Assembly: GCF_017963645.1 (NCBI RefSeq)
Contig: NZ_JAGMWN010000004.1
Coordinates: 310,001 to 374,000 of the forward strand
Direction of reading: 5' to 3'
Length of the DNA stretch: 64,000 nt
DNA from: Marivibrio halodurans
GTDB lineage: Bacteria; Pseudomonadota; Alphaproteobacteria; UBA8366; Aestuariispiraceae
The position numbers and the translations under genes were made by a program. How positions within the stretch are numbered: the stretch's first letter is position 1; every line of letters starts with the position of its first letter. Shown here piece by piece: positions 34,221-41,870 of the stretch. The notes beneath the pieces are model-generated. The model made no database searches. It was not told where the DNA came from and saw only the letters and a list, made by a program, of their open reading frames with translations.

Positions 34221-36227
34221 TCACTTCTCGATCGATAGGGGAACACGGGCGCGCGCCGACAGTCCCTGCGGTCGGAAAACCATCAACGCGACCAGCAGCG
34301 CGCCGAGCAACGCGTAGCGAAGTTCCGGCATCGCCTGGAACAAGCTGAAGCCCTGCGCGACCTGCAGGAACACGATCCAGAACAGCGCGCCCACGAACGG
34401 GCCGATGAAGGTGCCCAGGCCGCCGAGCACGACCAGCATGAGAATCAGGATGTTCTCGAACAGCGTAAAGCTGAGCGGACTGATATATTGCTGGGAGTGA
34501 GCGAAGAAGACACCAACGACGCCACCGAAGAAACCGCCCGACGCATAGGCATAGAGCTTGTAGCGCGCGGTATGCACGCCCATCGCCTCGGCGGCGGATT
34601 CATTCTCGCGGATCGCGACCCAGGCCCGCCCGACATAGGAGCGCACGACCCGGGACAGGAGGAACAGCAACGCCGCGGCGAGCAGCACCCCGACCAGATA
34701 GAGATGCCGGGGATCGTTCAACGGGTAACCGAAGAGCGACGGCGTCGGAATACCGCGTATCCCCATCGGCCCGCGCGTCAGATCGATCCAGTTCGTGGCG
34801 ACGATACGAACGATCTCTCCGAAGCCGAGCGTCATGATCGCGAGATAATCGCCACGCAGCCGCAAGGTCGGATAGCCGAGGAGCATGCCCGCCCCCGCCG
34901 CGAGCACGCCGCCCGCGATCAGATTCACATAGAAGAGCCACCAGATATCCGTCGGCGCGACGCCGAACTGGTTCTTCAGCACCAGGATGAAAAGGATCGA
35001 GGTGAAATAGGACCCGACGGCCCAAAAGGCGACGAACCCCAAATCGAGCAACCCCGTGAAGCCGACAACAATGTTCAGACCGCTTGCCAGCAAGCCGTAG
35101 GTCACCACGAAGATCAGGATGCGCAGCCAGAAATCGTTGGTGATGATGAAGGCGAGCGCCAGGGCGGTGCAAAACAACGCCACGTTGAGCACGAGACTGC
35201 CCGCCCCCATCCGCTCGAAAAGCCGGTCGATCGGCGCGAACAGCCGCCCGACGCCGCCGGCCCGCGCATATTGCCCCAACATGCCGACCAGACTACCGGC
35301 CGGCATGTCGTTCAATTCGGGGCGGCCGAGCAGCCCCTGCGGCCGGAACATCAGCAACAGGATCAGGATCGCGAAGCTGATGGCGTCGCGATAGGCGGAG
35401 CCGTTCGGCAGATAGCCCGCGCCGAAGGTCTCGATCACCGCCAAGACCATCCCGCCCAGCGCCGCGCCCGGGATGGAGCCGATCCCGCCCAGCACCGCGG
35501 CGGTCAACGCCTTCAGTCCCGGCAGGAAGCCCATGGTCGGATGCGCGAACCCATAGGCCTGCGCATAGAGTACCCCGGCGAGCGCCGCGAACCCGGACCC
35601 GATCAGGAAGGCCAGCGCGATGACCCGGTTCACCGGGATACCGACCAGATAGGCCGCCTCGCGATCCTCCGCCGCGGCGGTCATGGCCCGCCCCATCCGG
35701 GTGCGCCGCACGAAGAGAGTCAGGCCGAGCATCGAGACCAGCGCCGTGATCAGCACCACGATCTCCATCACCGACACGTAGATCGAATCGAACAGAATGA
35801 TCGGGGGCAGATCGCTCAAGGCGAAGCTGGGAAAGCTCAACTCCTCGGCCCCCCAGACGCTCTGCGCCAGGGATTGCAGCAGGACGGAGACCGCGATCGC
35901 CGCGATCAGGGGCGCCAATCGAGGTGCATTGCGCAGCGGTTTATAGGCCAGCCGCTCCACGACCACGCCGATCGCCGCGACGACCGCGATCGACACGGGC
36001 GCCGCGAGGAGGAACGGAAGCGCCGGCATCGGGGCCTCGAGACCGAAAAGCCTAACGGAAGGAAGCATGAGGCTGATGCAGATGAAGGCGCCCAACATGA
36101 AGAGTTCGCCGAAGGCGAAATTCACCAGCTGGACCACGCCGTAGACCAAGCTATAGGCGATCGCGGCCAGCGAATAGATCGCGCCCAGCATGATCGCATT
36201 GACCAGCAACTGGCCGAAGAAATCCAT
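34221..36227 (-). CDS. Fused LivH-LivM permease of a LIV-type ABC transporter
   Basis: A 668-residue inner-membrane protein carrying both permeases in one chain. Residues about 1-300 are LivH-like (YSLVYGVVQLVNFAFGELFM near the start, FRPQGLLGRPE at the end). A linker with amphipathic sequence follows (to about 360). Then the LivM-like half runs with GLNIVVGFTGLLDLGFVAF, LRLRGDYLAIMTLGFGEI and the ending VFRPQGLSARAR. No internal stop or frameshift is present. The fusion fixes a 1:1 heteropermease. The substrate is not set by sequence, but downstream enzymes suggest a nitrogen-containing acid or amine. Confidence 0.93.
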   Translation of the reverse strand: MDFFGQLLVNAIMLGAIYSLAAIAYSLVYGVVQLVNFAFGELFMLGAFICISLMLPSVRLFGLEAPMPALPFLLAAPVSIAVVAAIGVVVERLAYKPLRNAPRLAPLIAAIAVSVLLQSLAQSVWGAEELSFPSFALSDLPPIILFDSIYVSVMEIVVLITALVSMLGLTLFVRRTRMGRAMTAAAEDREAAYLVGIPVNRVIALAFLIGSGFAALAGVLYAQAYGFAHPTMGFLPGLKALTAAVLGGIGSIPGAALGGMVLAVIETFGAGYLPNGSAYRDAISFAILILLLMFRPQGLLGRPELNDMPAGSLVGMLGQYARAGGVGRLFAPIDRLFERMGAGSLVLNVALFCTALALAFIITNDFWLRILIFVVTYGLLASGLNIVVGFTGLLDLGFVAFWAVGSYFTSILFILVLKNQFGVAPTDIWWLFYVNLIAGGVLAAGAGMLLGYPTLRLRGDYLAIMTLGFGEIVRIVATNWIDLTRGPMGIRGIPTPSLFGYPLNDPRHLYLVGVLLAAALLFLLSRVVRSYVGRAWVAIRENESAAEAMGVHTARYKLYAYASGGFFGGVVGVFFAHSQQYISPLSFTLFENILILMLVVLGGLGTFIGPFVGALFWIVFLQVAQGFSLFQAMPELRYALLGALLVALMVFRPQGLSARARVPLSIEK

Positions 36228-36278
36228 GACCCTGCGCCCCGTGCGGTTCGAATGGAGGGGGAGGAGAAGAACCGGAGC

Positions 36279-36340
36279 GCCGGCGCGCCCGCCTGCCCCG
36301 CGAAAGGGTCGCGGGGGGTGACGATGGCGGGCACGCCGGC
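36279..36340 (-). terminator. Nested GC-rich hairpin between LIV binding-protein and permease genes
   Basis: Outer arms 36279-36293 and 36326-36340 (14 of 15 pairs) enclose an inner stem 36296-36302/36310-36316 (seven perfect pairs). It lies 10 bases after the binding-protein stop. There is no T-run. It probably protects the binding-protein mRNA and lowers expression of downstream genes, as for the TRAP operon hairpin. Confidence 0.55.
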
Positions 36341-36350
36341 CCGGTGGCTT

Positions 36351-37469
36351 CTATTCCGCGAGAGCGAAGGCGCCGTCACGAACCTGCAGGAAATAGAGCG
36401 ACCCGGCCCGATCGCCCTGCGCGTCGAAGGTCGTGGGCCCGGTTACGCCCGGAAAGCCGTCGATCTCGCCGAAGGCCGTATTCAACGACTCCCGCGTGAG
36501 ATCGCCTGCCTCCGTCGCGATGCGAACCGCCTCCGCGACCGTCATGACCGCATCGTAACCGAGCGCCGAGAACGCGTTCGGGGCCATGCCGTGCGCGGCC
36601 TCGTACCCCTCGATGAAAGCGGCCGTATCCTCGGTCGCGACCGAAGGATCGAACATGCCGTAGACGATCATGCCCTCGACCGCCTCGCCGCCGAGCGAGA
36701 CCAACTCGGGATTGAGGGAGCCGTCGGTCCCCAGAAGTTGAACATCGACACCCAGCGACTGGGCCTGGGAAGCGATCTTGGCGGCCTCGCTGTAGAAACC
36801 GCCGATGAAGAGCGCATCGGGATCGGCCGAACGGATGCGCGATATCTGCGTCTTGAAGTCCTTCGCGCCGAGCAGGTAGTTCTCGGTGCCGAGAATCTCG
36901 GCACCCGCCGCCTCGGCCGCCTCGGTGAAGGCATTCGCGACGCCTATGCCGTAGTCGTCTTGCTGGTGAATCACATAAATCCGCTTATCGCCCAGTGTCT
37001 CGACCGCGAACGTCCCCATCATCGCCCCTTGCACGGCATCCGTCAGGATATTCCGTCGGAAATAAGGGCTCGCCCCCGACAGATCGGGACTCGTGACGGC
37101 GGAGGCCAGCACCGGCAGGCCGCACTGGTCATAGACCGGCACCGCCGCCAGGGCGATCGAACTGAACGAATACCCGAGCACGACGTCGACATCCTCGTCC
37201 GAGCAGAAACGCTGGGCGATCAACACGCCCTCCCGCGCCTCGCCCCGGTCGTCGACCGGAAAGAGCTCGAACGTCGGGCCCGTGCCGTCGGCGTTCAATT
37301 GCTCGATGGCGAGTTCCGCGCCACGACGCATGTTCTCGCCGAAAGCCGCGAAATCACCGGATAGCGCGGCCGTGAATCCCAGTGTGACGGTATCGTCCGC
37401 CTGGGCGACGCCGCCCGCCGCGATGCTTGCGGTGGCCAGCATCGCCGTTACAAACTTACGCACTCCCAT
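36351..37469 (-). CDS. LIV-type ABC transporter substrate-binding protein
   Basis: A 372-residue periplasmic binding protein (Peripla_BP_6 type). Signal peptide MGVRKFVTAMLATASIAAG with cleavage near GVAQA. Mature protein has TLGFTAALSGDFAAFGENMRRGAELAIEQLN (two parts) and FIGGFYSEAAKIASQAQSLG, typical of LIV binding proteins. The ATG at 37469 is preceded by GGGAG seven bases upstream, and the frame upstream of it is not needed. First gene of the nine-gene operon and divergent from a LysR gene. Confidence 0.92.
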   Translation of the reverse strand: MGVRKFVTAMLATASIAAGGVAQADDTVTLGFTAALSGDFAAFGENMRRGAELAIEQLNADGTGPTFELFPVDDRGEAREGVLIAQRFCSDEDVDVVLGYSFSSIALAAVPVYDQCGLPVLASAVTSPDLSGASPYFRRNILTDAVQGAMMGTFAVETLGDKRIYVIHQQDDYGIGVANAFTEAAEAAGAEILGTENYLLGAKDFKTQISRIRSADPDALFIGGFYSEAAKIASQAQSLGVDVQLLGTDGSLNPELVSLGGEAVEGMIVYGMFDPSVATEDTAAFIEGYEAAHGMAPNAFSALGYDAVMTVAEAVRIATEAGDLTRESLNTAFGEIDGFPGVTGPTTFDAQGDRAGSLYFLQVRDGAFALAE

Positions 37470-37633
37470 TTTTCGTCTCCCAATTGCCAAATGACGGTCA
37501 ACCAAGGGAAGTCGACATGCCAACCCGCACTCCCAGTAATTATTTTTATGAACTTTAAGTCGACTATTCCGGTGTTTTGTTGTCGTTCAGAACTGTATGT
37601 TCCGTTTTCAACGAGAGTCAATAAGGATTCGTT
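37470..37633. promoter_or_regulatory. Divergent promoter region of LIV/Rieske operon and LysR gene
   Basis: 164 AT-rich bases. An inverted repeat GAAC-N5-GTTC is at 37590-37602, 31 bases before the LysR start. The octamer AAGTCGAC occurs twice, at 37509-37516 and 37557-37564, 48 bases apart. These are candidate binding sites for the LysR regulator. Confidence 0.45.
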
Positions 37634-38548
37634 ATGACCATGGACGTGAAGCTTCTGGAGGCGTTCCGCGCCGTGATGGAAAACCGCTCCGTGACGGGCG
37701 CGGCCAAGATACTCGGCGTGACGCAACCCGCCGTCAGCGCGCAGTTGAACCGGCTTGAATCGATCGTAGGCTTCCGGCTCTTCGACCGCGAGGGCGGACG
37801 ACTCAAACCCTCCGCGGAAGGCAAGGCGTTCTACGAGGAGGTGAAACATGCCCTCGGCATGATCGACCGGCTGCATATCTCGGCGGAGCGGATAAGGTCG
37901 CACGAGACCGGCACGCTCGTCATCGCCGCCCATCCGAGCGGATCGACGGCGATCCTGCCGGACATCCTGGCGCGTTTCTGTCTGGCACGCCCCTATATCG
38001 ACGTCCGGATGATCAACCGAACCTCCGAGGAGGTACGCAGTGTCTTCGAGGCGAATTCCGTCGATATCGGGCTGGCGGAGGTGCCGGTCGATCTCGTCGG
38101 GGTCCAAAAACGCCGCTATGCCATCGAATGCGTGGCCATCCTGCCGGAGGGGCACCCCCTGGCCGAGGATCGGGACATGCTCGATGTCCGGGAGCTATCG
38201 GGGTTGCCTTTCGTATGCATGACGCTGAGCCGTGCCGTCGGACACCGCATCAGAAGCGCGGTCGTGGAAGCCGGCGCCACCTTCAACAAGATCGTGGAGG
38301 CGGAATATTTCAGCACCATCTGCGCGCTTGTGGCGAACGGCCTCGGTGTTTCCATCGTCGATTATTGGTCGGCGCAAAGCTGCGAGCATCTGGGGCTGCG
38401 TATCCGGCGGCTGAGAATCCCCATCACCTATGAGATCGCCGTTTTCCACAGCGCGGAAAGGCCGCTCGGCAAGCCGGCGCGCGACCTACTTCTCATGATC
38501 GACGAGAAGCTAAAGGCCCACGGCACGTTGATGGAGGAATATCTTTGA
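37634..38548 (+). CDS. LysR-family transcriptional regulator, divergent from LIV/Rieske operon
   Basis: A 304-residue LysR protein. HTH region VTGAAKILGVTQPAVSAQLN at about 20-40; effector domain begins near residue 95 (GTLVIAAHPSGSTAILPDIL). The ATG has AAGGA seven bases upstream. It resembles the subgroup of amino-acid and opine-catabolism regulators (OccR/NocR-like) in its N-terminal part, but this is only impression. Divergent arrangement suggests that it senses the cargo or product of the LIV/Rieske operon. Confidence 0.9.
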   Translation: MTMDVKLLEAFRAVMENRSVTGAAKILGVTQPAVSAQLNRLESIVGFRLFDREGGRLKPSAEGKAFYEEVKHALGMIDRLHISAERIRSHETGTLVIAAHPSGSTAILPDILARFCLARPYIDVRMINRTSEEVRSVFEANSVDIGLAEVPVDLVGVQKRRYAIECVAILPEGHPLAEDRDMLDVRELSGLPFVCMTLSRAVGHRIRSAVVEAGATFNKIVEAEYFSTICALVANGLGVSIVDYWSAQSCEHLGLRIRRLRIPITYEIAVFHSAERPLGKPARDLLLMIDEKLKAHGTLMEEYL

Positions 38549-38592
38549 TCCGGCCCTCGCCCCGTTCCTCGGATCGTGAGAGTCTTGCGGGA

Positions 38593-39504
38593 TCAGGTAA
38601 GGCGTTCCGCGAAAGGTGCCGGCAGTTCGAAGGTCCGCGCGACCTCGAACAAGGAGGCGGTCACGGGCGGCGGCGGGTCGCGATCATAGGCCACGAGCCC
38701 GATATCATGCTCGACGGTCGGCTCCACCAGCCGCACGGTACGGATGCTCTGCGCCTTGTCGAGCACCAGCAGGAAATGTTCCGGCAGAATGCTGGCGATC
38801 CCGTGGATTCGGATATGGGAATAGAGGGTGACGACCGAATTGGACTCTATCTCCGGGGCCGGCGGACAATTCAAGCGCGCGAAGATGCCGTCGACGATGC
38901 GCCGGTTTTGCATATCCGGCGTCAACAGGGCCAGCGGATGGGCCGCCGCTTCCGTCCATGTGACCGACTCCCGCTCGGCCAGCGGATGGTCGGCGCGCAC
39001 GAACAACCGAAAGCGCTCCTTATAAAGCGGCGCGGTCAGCACGCGCCCGATCGGCTCGTTATCCAAATAGCTGACGCCGACATCGATCGAGAAATCGTCG
39101 ATACTGCGCAATATCTCCCGCGAGGTTTGGGAAAGGATCGTGAAGGTGATCCCGGGAAAGCGCGTGCGGACCGCCTCCGTCAGGATCGAGATCGAGGGCA
39201 AGGCCGACGGGATAACACCCAACACCGCCCGGCCGGCCAACGCCCCCTTCATCGCGGCCAGTTCCTGGGTCATGGCCGACTGGTTCTCAAGGATCGCGTG
39301 CGCCCATTTCAGGATACGTTCGCCCTCCGGCGTCAGTCCCTCGAAGCGCTGGCCGCGCTTGACGATGGCGACGCCCAGATCCTGTTCGAGTTGGCGGACC
39401 CGGCCGGACAGTGTCGGCTGGGTCACGTTGCAGGCCTGAGCCGCCCGCGTGAAATGCCGTTCCCGCGCCAAGGCGACCAGATATTGCAACTGTCTTATAT
39501 CCAT
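38593..39504 (-). CDS. LysR-family transcriptional regulator (CbbR/CynR-like)
   Basis: A 303-residue LysR protein. The HTH is FTRAAQACNVTQPTLSGRVR at about 18-37, and the effector domain begins with GRAVLGVIPSALPSISILTEAVR (residues about 90-112). Convergent with the previous LysR gene (44-base gap). It lies 220 bases downstream of the OFA transporter terminator, so it is transcribed on its own. Its target is not evident; LysR regulators controlling formate dehydrogenase operons are known and the fds operon is 8 kb away. Confidence 0.9.
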   Translation of the reverse strand: MDIRQLQYLVALARERHFTRAAQACNVTQPTLSGRVRQLEQDLGVAIVKRGQRFEGLTPEGERILKWAHAILENQSAMTQELAAMKGALAGRAVLGVIPSALPSISILTEAVRTRFPGITFTILSQTSREILRSIDDFSIDVGVSYLDNEPIGRVLTAPLYKERFRLFVRADHPLAERESVTWTEAAAHPLALLTPDMQNRRIVDGIFARLNCPPAPEIESNSVVTLYSHIRIHGIASILPEHFLLVLDKAQSIRTVRLVEPTVEHDIGLVAYDRDPPPPVTASLFEVARTFELPAPFAERLT

Positions 39505-39716
39505 GGTCGAGACCTCTTTGCCCGACGAACGATGGCGGGAGCGTCCGGAGACCGGAACGCACCCTTCATCCCTGATTTGGGGCCGCAGGCCCGTCTGGGA
39601 CAGCAGGAAGCATAATCGGGCGGTGGGATGCGCCGTGCGCGCTCACGGCGTCGGTCGCGGGGGGATGACGGCCATCGGCCCGCGCGCGGCGCCTCGGAAA
39701 CCGTGACGGATCGGGG

Positions 39717-39756
39717 AAAAAAGCGGGGGCGGCGCCGCGTCGAGACGCCGCCCCCG
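39717..39756 (-). terminator. Rho-independent terminator of the OFA transporter gene
   Basis: On the minus strand an 11-pair G-C stem (arms 39746-39756 and 39724-39734, loop 11 bases) is followed after one base by six Ts (39717-39722). It lies 15 bases after the transporter stop. The clearest intrinsic terminator in the window. Confidence 0.9.
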
Positions 39757-39770
39757 TCGTCAAGACGCGA

Positions 39771-41516
39771 TCACTCGGCCGGCTGGGCCTCGGGATGCGT
39801 GTTCTCGACATGGTGACGATCCGCCACCGGCCGCAGGAACAGATTAGCGAAGAACGCGACGACCAGCAGGGCCGCCATGGCGTACATCGTGCTGTTATAC
39901 AGGCTGGGCGTCGGGTCGACCGTGCCCTCGGGCGCGATTTCCATCAACCGGCCGACGGTCACGGTGTTGGCGTCCACCAATGCCTGCAGCTGCGCGATCG
40001 GCGCCCCGAACTTCTCCTGAAAAGCCGCCGGATCGATCTTCGGCGCCAGATCGGCGATGGCGTTCTGGATCGACCGTTCCCGTAGATAGGTGATGGCAAA
40101 GGGGCCAAGCACGCCCGCCGTCGACCAGGCCGTCAACAAACGCCCATGGATACCGCCGACATGCATGGTGCCGAACACATCAGCCAGATAGGCGGGGATG
40201 GTGGCGAAGCCGCCGCCATACATGGTGAAGATCACCATCGTCGCGGCATAGAACATCAACAGCCACATGACCGCCGGGTTGGCGCTGACTTGCGAGGCCG
40301 CGAAGGGAATCGACAGATAGAGGATCGTCCCCAGCACGAAGAAGCAGTGATAGGTGTTCTTCCGCCCGATATAGTCCGACATCGACGCCCAGAAGAACCG
40401 GCCGCACATGTTGAAGACCGAGATCATCAACACGTAGGTTCCGGCGAAGGTCGCATCGACGACCCCCGGCAGGGTGGAACCGAAAATCTCCGTCATCATC
40501 GTCTTGGCGACGCCGATCACCCCGATGCCCGCCGTCACGTTGAAGCACAGCATGACCCAGAGTTGCCAGAACTGCGGCGTCTTGAGCGCCTGGTCGATAT
40601 GGACGTGATTGGTGGTGATCATCCGGCGCTTCGAGGCATCCTCGGCCGGCGGGGTCCAGCCCGCGGGTTTCCAACCCTTCTGCGGCACGCGGTAGGAGAA
40701 GGCCGCGATCATCATCACGATCAGATAGACGATGCCGAGCGTCAGGAACGCGCCGGCCGCGCCGGTATCGCCGGTGCCGACGACATAGACGCCCGCCTCG
40801 CCCGGAATGGGCAGGTTGGCGGCTTCCTTGGCGGTTGCGACGACGACCTCGACCTTGCCGCTGGCGGTTTCCGCGAAACGCCGGCCGTTCTCGGTGACGA
40901 GTTCCACGGCGCCCGCCGCGCCGAGATAGGTCGGCGCCTCGGAGAACAGACCGAGCAGCCATGTCTTCAAGGGCGTGGCGATCATCGCGCCGCCGCCGAA
41001 GCCCATGATCGCCATGCCGGTCGCCATGCCACGCCGGTCCGGGAACCAACGGATCAGGGTCGATACCGGCGAGACGTAACCGAGCCCGAGGCCGAACCCG
41101 CCGAGCACGCCATAGCCCAGATAAACCAACCAGAGTTGGTGCGTGACGATCCCAAAGGCGCCGATCATGAAGCCACCGCCCCACAGCAGGGCCGCCGTGA
41201 CGCCGACGCAACGCGGGCCGACATCCTCGAGCCACTTGCCGGCGAAGGCCGCCGCCAGACCGAGACAGACGATCGAGACCGAGAAAATCCAAACGACGCT
41301 GGAGAGATCCCAATCGCCCGCGGCGCTGGTTACCACGCCGAATTCCTTCACCAGGGCCGGATTGAAAATACTCCAGGCATAGACCGATCCGATGCACAAA
41401 TGGATCGCGATCGATGCGGGCGGCACCTTCCAGCGGTTAAAACCGTCCCCAGCGACGATGTTCTCCTTCATCAGGAAAGAGAACATCCCGCCCCTCTTCC
41501 GGGATTCCGTTGTCAT
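39771..41516 (-). CDS. OFA (oxalate/formate antiporter) family MFS transporter
   Basis: A 581-residue inner-membrane major facilitator protein of the OFA family. The N-terminal half shows GSVYAWSIFNPAL, the family signature region GLGLGYVSPVSTLIRWFPDRRGMATG, and FGGGAMIATPL. There is a long central loop (about residues 200-320) and the second half has FNMCGRFFWASMSDYIGRK. The ATG at 41516 follows GGAGGAAAGG; a GTG 18 bases earlier is less likely. Members exchange oxalate/formate or move other monocarboxylates. Single-gene unit with its own sigma-54 promoter and terminator. Confidence 0.93.
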   Translation of the reverse strand: MTTESRKRGGMFSFLMKENIVAGDGFNRWKVPPASIAIHLCIGSVYAWSIFNPALVKEFGVVTSAAGDWDLSSVVWIFSVSIVCLGLAAAFAGKWLEDVGPRCVGVTAALLWGGGFMIGAFGIVTHQLWLVYLGYGVLGGFGLGLGYVSPVSTLIRWFPDRRGMATGMAIMGFGGGAMIATPLKTWLLGLFSEAPTYLGAAGAVELVTENGRRFAETASGKVEVVVATAKEAANLPIPGEAGVYVVGTGDTGAAGAFLTLGIVYLIVMMIAAFSYRVPQKGWKPAGWTPPAEDASKRRMITTNHVHIDQALKTPQFWQLWVMLCFNVTAGIGVIGVAKTMMTEIFGSTLPGVVDATFAGTYVLMISVFNMCGRFFWASMSDYIGRKNTYHCFFVLGTILYLSIPFAASQVSANPAVMWLLMFYAATMVIFTMYGGGFATIPAYLADVFGTMHVGGIHGRLLTAWSTAGVLGPFAITYLRERSIQNAIADLAPKIDPAAFQEKFGAPIAQLQALVDANTVTVGRLMEIAPEGTVDPTPSLYNSTMYAMAALLVVAFFANLFLRPVADRHHVENTHPEAQPAE

Positions 41517-41740
41517 GACTTGCCTTTCCTCCACTCACGGCATTGCCGCTGTTCATTGGCGGGGAGGTGGGCAAGCGGACGGACCTTCCAATTCGGCGAG
41601 ATGACCGGCGGTCTCCATGCGGAGCTACCGCCACCCCATGGACGCCCTGGCTTAAGGACGTTCCCGGACGGCCGTGCTTGCTTCCTCCCTCACGAGCCTT
41701 GTCGACCGGCGGTCGCATGGCTTCTTGTGAAGCGGGTAAC

Positions 41741-41756
41741 AGCAAGAGGAGTGCCA
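41741..41756 (-). promoter_or_regulatory. Sigma-54 promoter TGGCACTCCTCTTGCT
   Basis: Minus strand: TGGCAC, five bases, TTGCT, matching the -24/-12 consensus with GG at 41755-41754 and GC at 41743-41742. The predicted start of transcription is near 41730, about 214 bases before the OFA ATG. The next genes upstream encode a sigma-54 response regulator and its sensor. Confidence 0.88.
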
Positions 41757-41773
41757 GGAATATTATATATATT

Positions 41774-41786
41774 TATCAACTAGTTA
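41774..41786. promoter_or_regulatory. IHF consensus site TATCAACTAGTTA
   Basis: Fits WATCAANNNNTTR at every fixed position. It is about 50 bases upstream of the predicted start, between the sigma-54 promoter and the enhancer-like repeats, where IHF bends DNA in such promoters. It sits in an AT-rich strip. Confidence 0.75.
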
Positions 41787-41808
41787 TAAAATTTCTATTT
41801 TCAAAAAA

Positions 41809-41856
41809 TGGACAATTTGCATAGATCGCGCGAAGCGGAATTGGACAAAATGTCCA
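41809..41856. promoter_or_regulatory. Enhancer-like repeats (TGGACA) for the sigma-54 activator
   Basis: A perfect palindrome TGGACAAAATGTCCA at 41842-41856 and a half site TGGACA at 41809-41814, same orientation, 33 bases apart (about three helical turns). They are about 80-120 bases upstream of the predicted start, directly after the sensor kinase stop. Confidence 0.7.
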
Positions 41857-41870
41857 GTTCTCTCGCGCCG

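Larger units (their letters stand above)
41517..41870 (-). promoter_or_regulatory. 354-base control region of the OFA transporter gene
   Basis: No gene seen. It holds, from upstream to downstream on the minus strand: enhancer-like TGGACA repeats (41856-41809), an IHF-consensus site (41786-41774), a sigma-54 promoter (41756-41741), then about 210 bases of leader. The strip 41760-41808 is strikingly AT-rich against a G+C-rich background. Confidence 0.85.

Noticed and set aside
34488-37364. A 958-codon plus-strand open frame opposite the LIV permease and binding protein
   Set aside because: Very rich in Arg, His, Gln and Asp, with no membrane or fold features; shadow of the real genes.
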